A stretch of DNA of 64,000 bases from Photorhabdus sp. CRCIA-P01 (GTDB taxonomy: Bacteria; Pseudomonadota; Gammaproteobacteria; Enterobacterales; Enterobacteriaceae). Positions 56,001 to 62,990 of the stretch are shown piece after piece. Position 1 is the stretch's first letter; the number at the start of each line of letters is the position of its first letter. Where the stretch lies: assembly GCF_003545805.1 (NCBI RefSeq), contig NZ_NMQR01000012.1, forward strand, positions 53,561-117,560, given 5' to 3'. Under the pieces are notes generated by a model, which did not search any database, was not told the DNA's origin, and worked only from the letters and a program-made list of their open reading frames with translations. A program made the position numbers and the translations under genes.

Positions 56001-57094
56001 TTGCTGAAATAGCAACCTTGAAACATCAGTCTGATAGTACTAAAGCTGAAAGCCTCAGTGTTTCTGAATCTTATCGCCGTCGTCGGCAGGAGTGGGAGCT
56101 GCAATATAAACAGGCTGAATGGGAAGTAAAATCTATTGATCAGCAAGTTAATATTCAGCAGTTGCAGGTCAGCGCCGCACGTAAGCGTTTGGCGCAAGTT
56201 GAAGCGCAGCAACAACAATCTCAGGCACTGTTGGCGTATTTCTCCAGCCGTTTTACTAATGAAAGTTTATATACTTGGATGATTAGCCAAATCTCAAGCC
56301 TTTATTTGCAGGTTTATGATGCTGTTTCATCGTTGTGTTTATCCGCACAAGCTTCTTTACAGTATGAGCTTGGGCTAGGCGAGCAGAATTTTATTGATGG
56401 CGCGAGCTGGAATGATCTCTACCAAGGGCTATTGGTCGGTGAAAATTTGAAATTGGCTCTGCAACGTATGGAACGCACTTATGTTGAGCAAAATTCACGT
56501 AAATTGGAAATTATCAAAACGATTTCGCTTAAATCTTTATTGGGCGAGTCTTGGGAAGATAATCTCAAAGCGCTGAAATCACATAATGCAATCACCTTTA
56601 ATTTGGATGAGTTAAAACAATTCGGTGCAGATTATCCGGGGTTATTTAATCGGCGGATTAAATCTGTTTCAGTTACGCTGCCTATGTTAATTGGGCCTTA
56701 TGAAGATATCTGCGCCAAATTAAGTTTGTCGGGTGTAAGCAGTTATACGACCAAAGCGGATCTCAAAACCGTTGAAAAGATGTTGAAAGAAGGAACTCGT
56801 GCGGAAACGCCTTATACGGTTCGTAGCATACAGCCCAATCAACAAATCGCTTTATCCACGGGTATTAATGACAGCGGGATGTTCACGCTTAATTTCGATG
56901 ATGAACGTTTCTTACCCTTTGAGGGGGTAGGAGTAGGATCGAGTTGGAATTTTCACTTTACCAATACCTCGCAGGATTTAGAAAGTCTAACGGATGTGAT
57001 TTTGCATATTCGATATACCGCGCAGGAAGGGTCTGCATCATTTGGCACAGCTGTTAAGGCATTATTGAACAAGGAAAACCCAGATTTGGCATGA
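53000..57094 (+). CDS. insecticidal toxin complex protein TcA, C-terminal subunit (YenA2-like)
   Basis: 1364 residues from the ATG at 53000, ten bases behind AAGGAG; earlier in-frame ATGs at 52991 and 52994 lie too close to that site. N-terminal LIEAKLQENLRDALVDYYLGQ and VSSKVKTARVAHVTQSVQQYINRI, then a neuraminidase-like beta region (RTQPYRYFWRTLD), the SWYWHMPF-like FWELFFHMPFMVAWRFNVEQRYEEASRWIKFIFNP segment, a long coiled coil (about 925-1090, LQAQASSALLASQVSR to LAQVEAQQQQSQALLAYF) that forms the central channel, and the TcB-binding end (FNLDELKQFGADYPGLFNRRIKSVSVTLPMLIGPYEDICAKL). It can dock a TcB/TcC cocoon, but none is encoded here. Confidence 0.93.
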   Translation: MSNLIEAKLQENLRDALVDYYLGQIVPHDTAFQSQSEKIKNVDDLYDFLLLDTQVSSKVKTARVAHVTQSVQQYINRIVLNLESGLSMTQEEADNWQEFANRYGYWAANQQLAIYPEVYVDPTLRLTKTEFFFQLESALNQGKLTDDVAQKAILGYLNNFEEVSNLEVIAGYEDGINIADDKIYFIAKTRTQPYRYFWRTLDAKQRNNQTDELYPTAWGEWKLINVPLENAYNSIIRPIILNNRLYISWFEVSEEKQDKDNSIKYRTKLNLAHLAFDGTWSTGTTVREDLLDHSMKELIAVLDRTGDVERLALVAFVRLQGKNENKEAYDYDEVFTYVCDNLLMAATDLPKSTSTLSDLDAYGAALVWFYFRETSNGGPEEYKQLVLYPVNNNMKWPIAGTIEFEGSLGTIDQFDFKPVYVDGTLNLSLNSSSTYQYDFSRSKNILYCIWLEDSQGERCWLDYKVLTPEDYDPKLSFTLNRCDRNDITVVTGFSLPSETGDIAGKIKQKLSVGKLLRDKIQIKQTKQTQYLQFPKEEPSEEQPESWYSDKAIRLNTLFAKELISKASQKLDKVLSWETQNIHEEPITGKVSKPIDLKGANGIYFWELFFHMPFMVAWRFNVEQRYEEASRWIKFIFNPFESNDEPALEQDKPRYWNSRPIIDEPKRLRSLIEPSDPDAISASEPIHYRKAIFNFYVKNVIDQGDMEYRKLQPTARTLARLSYATASSLLGARPDLQLASYWQPITLEDASYKKSSAVRALEMISYPLPYAPVVHDKTIRALDNDLFMKPINEELTALWDRIENRIYNLRHNLTLDGKEISMDLYDSKISPRGLMNQRYQRVVAARNTSRMNFRVPNYRFEPMLARAKSGVDTLIQFGSTLLSLLERKDNLSFESFQMVQNNDLYRFAVDLQQQDININQASLDALQVSKQSAQERYEHYKSLYDENISSTEQQVIELQAQASSALLASQVSRTAAAALDLVPNIYGLAVGGSHWGAALNAVAEIATLKHQSDSTKAESLSVSESYRRRRQEWELQYKQAEWEVKSIDQQVNIQQLQVSAARKRLAQVEAQQQQSQALLAYFSSRFTNESLYTWMISQISSLYLQVYDAVSSLCLSAQASLQYELGLGEQNFIDGASWNDLYQGLLVGENLKLALQRMERTYVEQNSRKLEIIKTISLKSLLGESWEDNLKALKSHNAITFNLDELKQFGADYPGLFNRRIKSVSVTLPMLIGPYEDICAKLSLSGVSSYTTKADLKTVEKMLKEGTRAETPYTVRSIQPNQQIALSTGINDSGMFTLNFDDERFLPFEGVGVGSSWNFHFTNTSQDLESLTDVILHIRYTAQEGSASFGTAVKALLNKENPDLA

Positions 57095-57164
57095 CGGGCA
57101 TTAAGAATTAAATGAATCAGTCATCTGAATTTAAAGTTCTTACTCGTTATCATTAACATTCAAA

Positions 57165-57193
57165 TTAGCCTCTTCTACTGATGTGGAGGCTAA
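57165..57193 (+). terminator. intercistronic hairpin tcA2-chitinase 2
   Basis: TTAGCCTC / GAGGCTAA with a 13-base loop and a weak AT tail, between the tcA2 stop and chitinase 2. It may end part of the transcripts. Confidence 0.55.
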
Positions 57194-57218
57194 ATATAAA
57201 TTTCATTGGAGTTTATAA

Positions 57219-59108
57219 ATGGTAAACAAATATACTTATACCTCATCGAAATCCATGTCCGACATAAGTGATATTATTGGTGAACCATTAACCGCATGGA
57301 AAAATCAGGCCGGCGGCCAAGTTTATAATGTTATTTTTAATGGTGGTGTTTATACCAATACTTATTGGGTTGAGCGCTGGCATATTCCCGATCCCACGGC
57401 TAAAGAGGGAACACCGCATAATGCCTGGAAATATATTCGTCAAGCGACGGACGAAGAGATAAAACAACACGGAAATCCTACCGATGGGCGTGTTGATCCG
57501 ACCGAAGATATTCCTTCACCGGTTTTACAACCAGATGATATTACAGAACAAACCTATCAAAGACCGGATGTTAATTTTAAACCTGATGGTTCAGCGGGCA
57601 ATCTTTCTTATACTGCGACGCGTGTTTGTCGTCCGATGTTTAATGAATATGAAAGCGATAAATCCAGACCGAAACTTTCTGCTTATATTACTGATTGGTG
57701 CCAATATGATGCGCGTTTAGATGGTAAGGATGAAGGGGCGGGTAGTCGGGGCAGAGGATTTGATTTAAGCACTATTAATGTGACTGCCTATGATAAATTA
57801 ATATTCAGCTTTTTGGGTATTTACGGTGATACTGGTGTAAAAGGGAAGAAGATTAAAGAAGTTGCGGATGGCTGGAATAGCCAGAGTGAAATAAAAATTA
57901 CTGAAGGCCATATTGTTCCTCTTGATCCTTATGGGGATTTAGGGACTGCCCGTAATGTGGGATTGCCGAAAGAAAGCGCGAATACTGATATCGGGCCAGG
58001 AACATTCTTGCCTTATTATCAACAAAAGAGAGCTTCGGGTTTATTAGGTGGATTACGTGAACTGCAAAAAACAGCGCGTTTAGCCGGCCATAAACTTGAA
58101 CTGGCTTTTAGTATTGGTGGATGGAGTATGTCCGGTTATTTCTCCGTGATGGCGGCTGATGTGGCACTGCGTCGCGTTTTTGTTGACAGTATTGTTGATT
58201 TTTTTGAGCGCTTTCCCATGTTCAGTTGTGTCGATATTGACTGGGAATATCCTGGAAGCCAGGGCGAGGAAGGTAATGTTATTAGTGATAAAGATGGAGA
58301 ACATTACGCTCTGTTAATTAAAGAATTGCGTGAGTCTTTGGATAGTCGATTTGGGCGAGAGGATAGAAAAGAGATCTCCATTGCTTGTAGTGGTGTAAAA
58401 GCGAAATTAGAAACCTCTAATATTGCGGAATTAGTCAAGAATGGTCTGGATAATATTTACTTAATGAGTTACGACTATTTTGGTACCGGGTGGGCGCCTT
58501 ATATTGGTCATCATACGAATCTCTATTCACCAAAAGATCCTGATCCATCAGGTGCATCTGATTTATCCGCGGAAGTTGCTATCAATTATTTACATCAGGA
58601 TCTTGGCATACCTTGGGATAAAATTCACTTGGGCTATGCTAACTATGGCCGTGCAGGCAAAGGGGCAAAACTTGAAACGCGCGAATATAATAAAACTGGC
58701 GATGCATTAGGAACAATGGAAAAAGGCTCACCTGAATTCTTTGATATTGTTAATAATTATCTGGATAGTGAACACACTCTTGCTACCGGGAAAAATGGCT
58801 TTGTGTTAATGACGGATACCAACGCTGATGCCGATTTCTTATTTAGTGAGACAGAAGGACACTTTATCTCGTTAGATACCCCTCGCACGGTGAAGCAGAA
58901 AGCGGAATATGTCGCGCAGAATAAGCTGGGTGGTATATTTTCTTGGTCAGGCGATCAGGATTGTGGTTTGTTGGCGAATGCAGCCAGAGAAGGGATGGGT
59001 TATATTGCTAAATCTAATGATGAGACTATCGACATGGGGCCACTCTATAATCCGGGTAAGCCCTATTATTTGAAATCTATTGGCGAGGTGAAGAAAAACG
59101 CTGATTAA
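57219..59108 (+). CDS. GH18 chitinase 2 of the Tc toxin cluster, with N-terminal chitin-binding segment
   Basis: 629 residues. The first 90 residues look like a carbohydrate-binding module (TAWKNQAGGQVYNVIFNGGVYTNTYWVERWHIPDP, rich in Trp and Tyr). The GH18 barrel (about 130-600) has the active site CVDIDWEYPGSQ with catalytic Glu343 and Asp339/Asp341, LAFSIGGWSMSGYF, IYLMSYDYFGTGWAPY and GGIFSWSGDQDCGLL. No signal peptide. The order chitinase, A1, A2, chitinase is that of the Yen-Tc locus, in which both chitinases decorate the A pentamer. GGAG precedes the ATG. Confidence 0.92.
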   Translation: MVNKYTYTSSKSMSDISDIIGEPLTAWKNQAGGQVYNVIFNGGVYTNTYWVERWHIPDPTAKEGTPHNAWKYIRQATDEEIKQHGNPTDGRVDPTEDIPSPVLQPDDITEQTYQRPDVNFKPDGSAGNLSYTATRVCRPMFNEYESDKSRPKLSAYITDWCQYDARLDGKDEGAGSRGRGFDLSTINVTAYDKLIFSFLGIYGDTGVKGKKIKEVADGWNSQSEIKITEGHIVPLDPYGDLGTARNVGLPKESANTDIGPGTFLPYYQQKRASGLLGGLRELQKTARLAGHKLELAFSIGGWSMSGYFSVMAADVALRRVFVDSIVDFFERFPMFSCVDIDWEYPGSQGEEGNVISDKDGEHYALLIKELRESLDSRFGREDRKEISIACSGVKAKLETSNIAELVKNGLDNIYLMSYDYFGTGWAPYIGHHTNLYSPKDPDPSGASDLSAEVAINYLHQDLGIPWDKIHLGYANYGRAGKGAKLETREYNKTGDALGTMEKGSPEFFDIVNNYLDSEHTLATGKNGFVLMTDTNADADFLFSETEGHFISLDTPRTVKQKAEYVAQNKLGGIFSWSGDQDCGLLANAAREGMGYIAKSNDETIDMGPLYNPGKPYYLKSIGEVKKNAD

Positions 59109-59178
59109 TTCTTCTTTACCAATAAAAAGGGATATCGTTTTTCTTATCCGTCAAATTTTTTATTCTTAAGATGACAAT

Positions 59179-59205
59179 GTTCAGCCCGATATTTTAGGGC
59201 TGAAC
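59179..59205 (+). terminator. terminator after chitinase 2
   Basis: GTTCAGCCC / GGGCTGAAC with a nine-base loop; no long T run, but it lies where the toxin operon should end. Confidence 0.6.
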
Positions 59206-59289
59206 ACCGTTCTTTTCTGTAAAATGCCACCATTTACCGTTAAGCTATCCCATCACGCGTTTTAAGCTATTTGGGCAGAGAAAAGAATA

Positions 59290-60150
59290 ATGACAAATTC
59301 AGCCACTGAGTTAGTAACAATTTATGATCTTCATAGCCATACAACCGCATCGGATGGCTTACTTTCACCAGCGGAATTGGTTGAACGGGCGGTGGCAATG
59401 GGCGTTAATGTATTGGCCGTGACTGATCACGATACAACGGACGCTATTTTGCCAGCCCATGAATATATCAACCAACATGATTTGCCATTAAAGCTCATAT
59501 CAGGGGTTGAGATATCCACCCTGTGGCAAAATATGGAGATTCATATTGTTGGTCTGAACATTGATATTCAGTCAAATGCAATCGTCACATTACTCGGTAA
59601 GCAAGCTGAACTCAGAAAAGAGAGAGGAATTAGGATAGGCCACAAATTGGCAAAGGTGGGTATTCCCGATGCTTGGGCAGGTGCGAGCCGATTAGCGAAT
59701 GGTGGACAAATAACACGGGGCCATTTTGCCCGTTATTTAATTGAAATGGGCAGGGAGCCAACAATAGCGAAAGTATTTAAGAAGTATCTGGCAAAGGGAA
59801 AAATCGGATACGTTCCACCTCAATGGTGTACAATTGAACAAGCTATTGATGCCATTCATCAATCAGGTGGTCAAGCAGTCATTGCTCATCCGGGACGATA
59901 TGATTTATCGACCAAATGGTTGAAGCGTCTGATTGTCTGGTTTAAACAACATGGTGGTGATGCAATGGAAGTTGCACAGTGCCAGCAGGCACCTAACGAG
60001 CGGCAATATCTCGGTCAATTATCACGGGAATATGATTTGATGGCTTCGTTGGGTTCTGATTTTCACCAGCCTTGTTCATGGATAGAGTTAGGGCGTAAAT
60101 TGTGGTTGCCCGGTGATGTGGTACCAATATGGTGTAACTGGTCACTGTAG
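59290..60150 (+). CDS. rnm: RNase AM (5'-3' exoribonuclease, PHP family; formerly TrpH/YciV)
   Basis: 286 residues. PHP metal-binding motifs are all present: YDLHSHTTASDGLL (about 12-25), AVTDHDTTDA (about 46-55), GVEISTLW, AHPGRYDLS and GSDFHQPC. Conserved FKKYLAKGKIGYVPPQWCTIEQAIDAIHQSGG is close to E. coli YciV. The enzyme trims 5' ends of rRNA and degrades short RNA. In E. coli it lies directly beside trpL, divergent from trp; here the 12-kb chitinase-Tc block separates them. yciO follows after 27 bp. Confidence 0.94.
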   Translation: MTNSATELVTIYDLHSHTTASDGLLSPAELVERAVAMGVNVLAVTDHDTTDAILPAHEYINQHDLPLKLISGVEISTLWQNMEIHIVGLNIDIQSNAIVTLLGKQAELRKERGIRIGHKLAKVGIPDAWAGASRLANGGQITRGHFARYLIEMGREPTIAKVFKKYLAKGKIGYVPPQWCTIEQAIDAIHQSGGQAVIAHPGRYDLSTKWLKRLIVWFKQHGGDAMEVAQCQQAPNERQYLGQLSREYDLMASLGSDFHQPCSWIELGRKLWLPGDVVPIWCNWSL

Positions 60151-60177
60151 GGGCTGCATAAAATTAAGAGGTAATTT

Positions 60178-60798
60178 ATGAGCCAGTTTTTTTATATTCA
60201 TCCGGATAATCCGCAGCCACGCTTAATAGGGCAAAGTGTGGATGTGCTTAAAAAGGGTGGGGTGGTTGTTTACCCAACTGATTCCGGTTATGCGATTGGT
60301 TGCCGTCTGGAAGATAAAGATTCGATGACTCGGATATGCCGTATCCGCCAGTTAGATAGTCATCATAATTTCACTTTAATGTGCCGGGATTTGTCAGAAA
60401 TATCGACTTATGCTTATGTCGATAATTCGGCTTTTCGTCTGATTAAGAATAATACACCGGGCAATTACACGTTTATTTTGCGTGCGACGAAAGAGGTACC
60501 TCGCCGTTTGATGAATGATAAGCGGAAAACCATCGGGTTACGTGTTCCCTCTAATCCAATTGCCTTGGCGCTTCTTGAACAAGTGGGTGAGCCATTGATG
60601 TCCACGAGCCTGATTTTGCCAGGCAATGATTTTGCTGAATCTGATCCTGAAGAAATTAAAGATAATTTGGGAAAACTGGTTGATCTGATTATTCACGGGG
60701 GTTATTTAGGGCAACAGCCTACCACCGTAATTGATTTAACTGAGGATACGCCGGTTGTAATACGAGAAGGGGCTGGCAATATCACGCCATTCTTATAA
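60178..60798 (+). CDS. yciO: YciO, Sua5/YrdC-domain protein
   Basis: 206 residues of the YrdC fold: GGVVVYPTDSGYAIGCRLEDKDS (about 28-50), HNFTLMCRDLSEISTYAYVDNSAFRLIK, PGNYTFILRATKEVPRR and KTIGLRVPSNPIALALLEQVGEPLMSTSL. The Sua5/YrdC family makes threonylcarbamoyl-AMP for t6A in tRNA; YciO is a paralogue whose own activity is less clear. It follows rnm closely as in E. coli, and ends the conserved backbone in this window. Confidence 0.95.
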   Translation: MSQFFYIHPDNPQPRLIGQSVDVLKKGGVVVYPTDSGYAIGCRLEDKDSMTRICRIRQLDSHHNFTLMCRDLSEISTYAYVDNSAFRLIKNNTPGNYTFILRATKEVPRRLMNDKRKTIGLRVPSNPIALALLEQVGEPLMSTSLILPGNDFAESDPEEIKDNLGKLVDLIIHGGYLGQQPTTVIDLTEDTPVVIREGAGNITPFL

Positions 60799-61116
60799 GC
60801 TATGCGGTAATTATTTTCAGAATCTATATAAAGCCTGTGTATTATATGCAGGCTTTATATTTTTGATTTTTTAATTGAATTGAAATGGTTATTATTATTT
60901 CGAATTATTAATACTGAATCAATAAAATAAAACCATCATCTATTTAATAATTAAGTTGATTTTAATAACGTGATAAGTAAATATTTACCGCACCTAAGGT
61001 AAGTTTATTTGATAATTATTTAATCATACTATTAGGTATAAAACTTTGGGCTGGTTATTTAATATAAATAACAGCATAAGGTTGTCCATTCATTATAAAA
61101 TCAAGGGATATTGAAA
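60799..61116 (+). other. yciO-calpain intergenic region with yciO terminator
   Basis: About 320 bp, AT-rich. A terminator hairpin (TATAAAGCCTG / CAGGCTTTATA) at 60827-60859 ends yciO. The rest, about 250 bp, should carry the promoter of the calpain-like gene; no motif was recognised. Confidence 0.6.
60827..60859 (+). terminator. yciO terminator
   Basis: 11-bp stem TATAAAGCCTG / CAGGCTTTATA with an 11-base loop followed by TTTTTG, 28 bp after the yciO stop. Confidence 0.88.
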
Positions 61117-62265
61117 ATGTCAGTTGTTAATTTCTCCGATAAACCAGTTGATGTCAGTAATGTTCATACATGGCCGAAATCACCGGATAGGGATTTAATT
61201 GCATGTGGGCGTGATGCATATGCTGAAAAATCAGTGCAAGAAGCATTGAGCGGAGATCCTGATAAAGCGGTAAAATTAAGTGAATTAAATGATATTCTGG
61301 CTACCTGTGAACCTTTTGACTTTAAGGGAGCCACTTTATATGCAAAAGATCCGGTATTGGTCTTAATTAAAGCGTTATCAGAAAAGAGTGCCTATTTAGT
61401 CGATGATTCATATCCTCCTGAACAATGGCAAAGTGGGGGAGTTGACAAGCATAGCCGTATTAAAGATTTTATTGAATCCCCTGGCATGTTTATTAAAGGG
61501 ATAGAGATGATCGATATGGGCCAGCTTTATCTTGGTAATTGCGGCTTTGTTAGCACCGTTGGGGCAATTGCATCCCATCCTGAAGGGCATAATGTGTTAT
61601 TTTCTGCTATCTATCCGCCGGTTTATAACCCAACGGGTGTTTATTCGATCAGAATCATCAATCAATCGACGATGGGTTATTTATTGATTGACGATGATCT
61701 GCCGCGAGTTAGTTTTTCTGCTATGGAAGATAAAAATGAATTCTGGTATTACCTGATTGAAAAAGCATTTGCGAAATTGCATGGAGGCTATGAGAATTTA
61801 GGCGGCGGTAATGAAGTCTATTTTGGTATAGAATCGACAGCAAATACCAGTATTAATCAAGATAATCAGGATCGTATTTGGGATGAGCAATTTATCGATA
61901 TCTTCAAAATAAAACATCATGTGACTTATCAAGGAACCGGTTCGTCTACGGATTTGGTATCAGGTCATGCTTATTTAATATTGGATGCTCAACAATGGAA
62001 TGATATTAAGTTAGTGCGACTGCATAATCCGTGGAATGTCGTTAAATATAAAGGTCCATATTCTCCTGGCTCTGCTGAATGGGAAAATATTCCAGAGGAA
62101 GTACAGAATGATATATTCCAGAATAACCGATTTGAAGGGAAATCATTCTGGATGCCATATGATCTCTATGTTAATAATTTGCCAAAAATTAGTGATATGT
62201 ATCTCAGAGAAACCCTTCCTGATTCACTGAAAAGTATTGCAAATCCTTCTCCAATTCAAGAGTGA
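61117..62265 (+). CDS. calpain-family (C2) cysteine protease, probable secreted effector or toxin
   Basis: 382 residues from the ATG at 61117, eight bases behind AAGGGA (a TTG at 61111 is rejected). The calpain protease core is recognisable: GQLYLGNCGFVSTVGAIAS with oxyanion Gln136 and nucleophile Cys142, FWYYLIEKAFAKLHGGYENLGGG (about 209-231), His284 in VSGHAYLILD and Asn304 in LVRLHNPWN. All three catalytic residues stand in calpain order and spacing. There is no signal peptide, membrane segment, EF hand or C2-like domain. Calpains are rare in enterobacteria. Low GC and a position between yciO and a CDI module suggest acquired DNA. Function in a host or rival cell is inference. Confidence 0.82.
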   Translation: MSVVNFSDKPVDVSNVHTWPKSPDRDLIACGRDAYAEKSVQEALSGDPDKAVKLSELNDILATCEPFDFKGATLYAKDPVLVLIKALSEKSAYLVDDSYPPEQWQSGGVDKHSRIKDFIESPGMFIKGIEMIDMGQLYLGNCGFVSTVGAIASHPEGHNVLFSAIYPPVYNPTGVYSIRIINQSTMGYLLIDDDLPRVSFSAMEDKNEFWYYLIEKAFAKLHGGYENLGGGNEVYFGIESTANTSINQDNQDRIWDEQFIDIFKIKHHVTYQGTGSSTDLVSGHAYLILDAQQWNDIKLVRLHNPWNVVKYKGPYSPGSAEWENIPEEVQNDIFQNNRFEGKSFWMPYDLYVNNLPKISDMYLRETLPDSLKSIANPSPIQE

Positions 62266-62359
62266 TAGAATATTGGTTTTGCCAGGATTGACTTGTAAGC
62301 TATTAATTTAATATTAGTGTCTGGTATTAATGTAAACTTAAATAAAATTTTGATGAAAT

Positions 62360-62394
62360 GTGGCCTGAAATTTATAATTTAGGGCCACTTTTAT
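62360..62394 (+). terminator. terminator of the calpain-like gene
   Basis: GTGGCC-TG-AAATT-TAT-AATTT-AG-GGCCAC followed by TTTTATATTG, 94 bp after the stop codon. Confidence 0.88.
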
Positions 62395-62482
62395 ATTGTT
62401 CAAGATTATATTTCTCTAATTATTTAATAGTTGAGATAATGAGTAGGCAAGTCAATTATAGAAAACTGACTATTCCTGAGTA

Positions 62483-62602
62483 TTAATAACTTATTATATT
62501 TGGGGGCTGACATTTTGAATAATTATAATCGTTTATGTCTTTGGCTATCAGTGCACCTTTTTCCCAGGCGGGCAGCGAGTTATATGGTTGTTCAAGCGTA
62601 TT
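62483..62602 (-). pseudogene. displaced fragment of a CdiA pre-toxin region
   Basis: Bases 62538-62585 match 63558-63605 with two changes and encode YNSLPAWEKGALIAK in the same orientation as the cdiA gene. Downstream the frame runs through an unrelated tail (DINDYNYSKCQPPNIISY) to a stop at 62483. No start codon or toxin domain is present. It looks like the relic of an older toxin module displaced by the present one. Confidence 0.7.
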
Positions 62603-62610
62603 AAGAAAAT

Positions 62611-62633
62611 ATCCCAGCTTTTGCTACTGGGAT
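62611..62633 (-). terminator. terminator of the cdiA-cdiI transcript
   Basis: ATCCCAG / CTGGGAT with a nine-base loop; on the minus strand ATATTTTCTT follows. It lies ten bases after the immunity gene. Confidence 0.75.
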
Positions 62634-62642
62634 CTTTCTGGT

Positions 62643-62990
62643 TTAAGGGAGTTGAGCAAGTAAGAATTTTACCTTCTCTGTATCTTCTGGATGTAATTGA
62701 AGATATTTCTCACAGGCTAGTTTTACATACTCACAGCAAGTAGATTCGGGAACTATGATTTCACCTTCCCATACCCCGAACATTACTCCTTCAAAATGAT
62801 ATTCAGGATCGGGATCTGTTAAGTCTGGGAAAATGCAATAGGTTTCATTTACTCCACACCCTGTTTTATTTAAGAGAAAAGGAAGGGCCCATAAGAATTT
62901 ACTTTGTAAATTCAGTGAATTAAAAAAATCTTTCACAACCCACTCGGGGTCATTGTCATAATCTATTTTTTTAAAAATATATTCGTTCAT
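62643..62990 (-). CDS. cdiI: CDI immunity protein (CdiI-like)
   Basis: 115 residues, acidic, without signal peptide or membrane segment, so cytoplasmic. Its start overlaps the cdiA stop by one base (TAATG), the standard layout of a toxin and its immunity gene. Motifs such as EWVVKDFFNSL and HFEGVMFGVWEGEIIVPE are of the small immunity protein type, but I do not recognise a specific subfamily with certainty. It should bind and block the C-terminal nuclease domain of the upstream toxin. Confidence 0.78.
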   Translation of the reverse strand: MNEYIFKKIDYDNDPEWVVKDFFNSLNLQSKFLWALPFLLNKTGCGVNETYCIFPDLTDPDPEYHFEGVMFGVWEGEIIVPESTCCEYVKLACEKYLQLHPEDTEKVKFLLAQLP

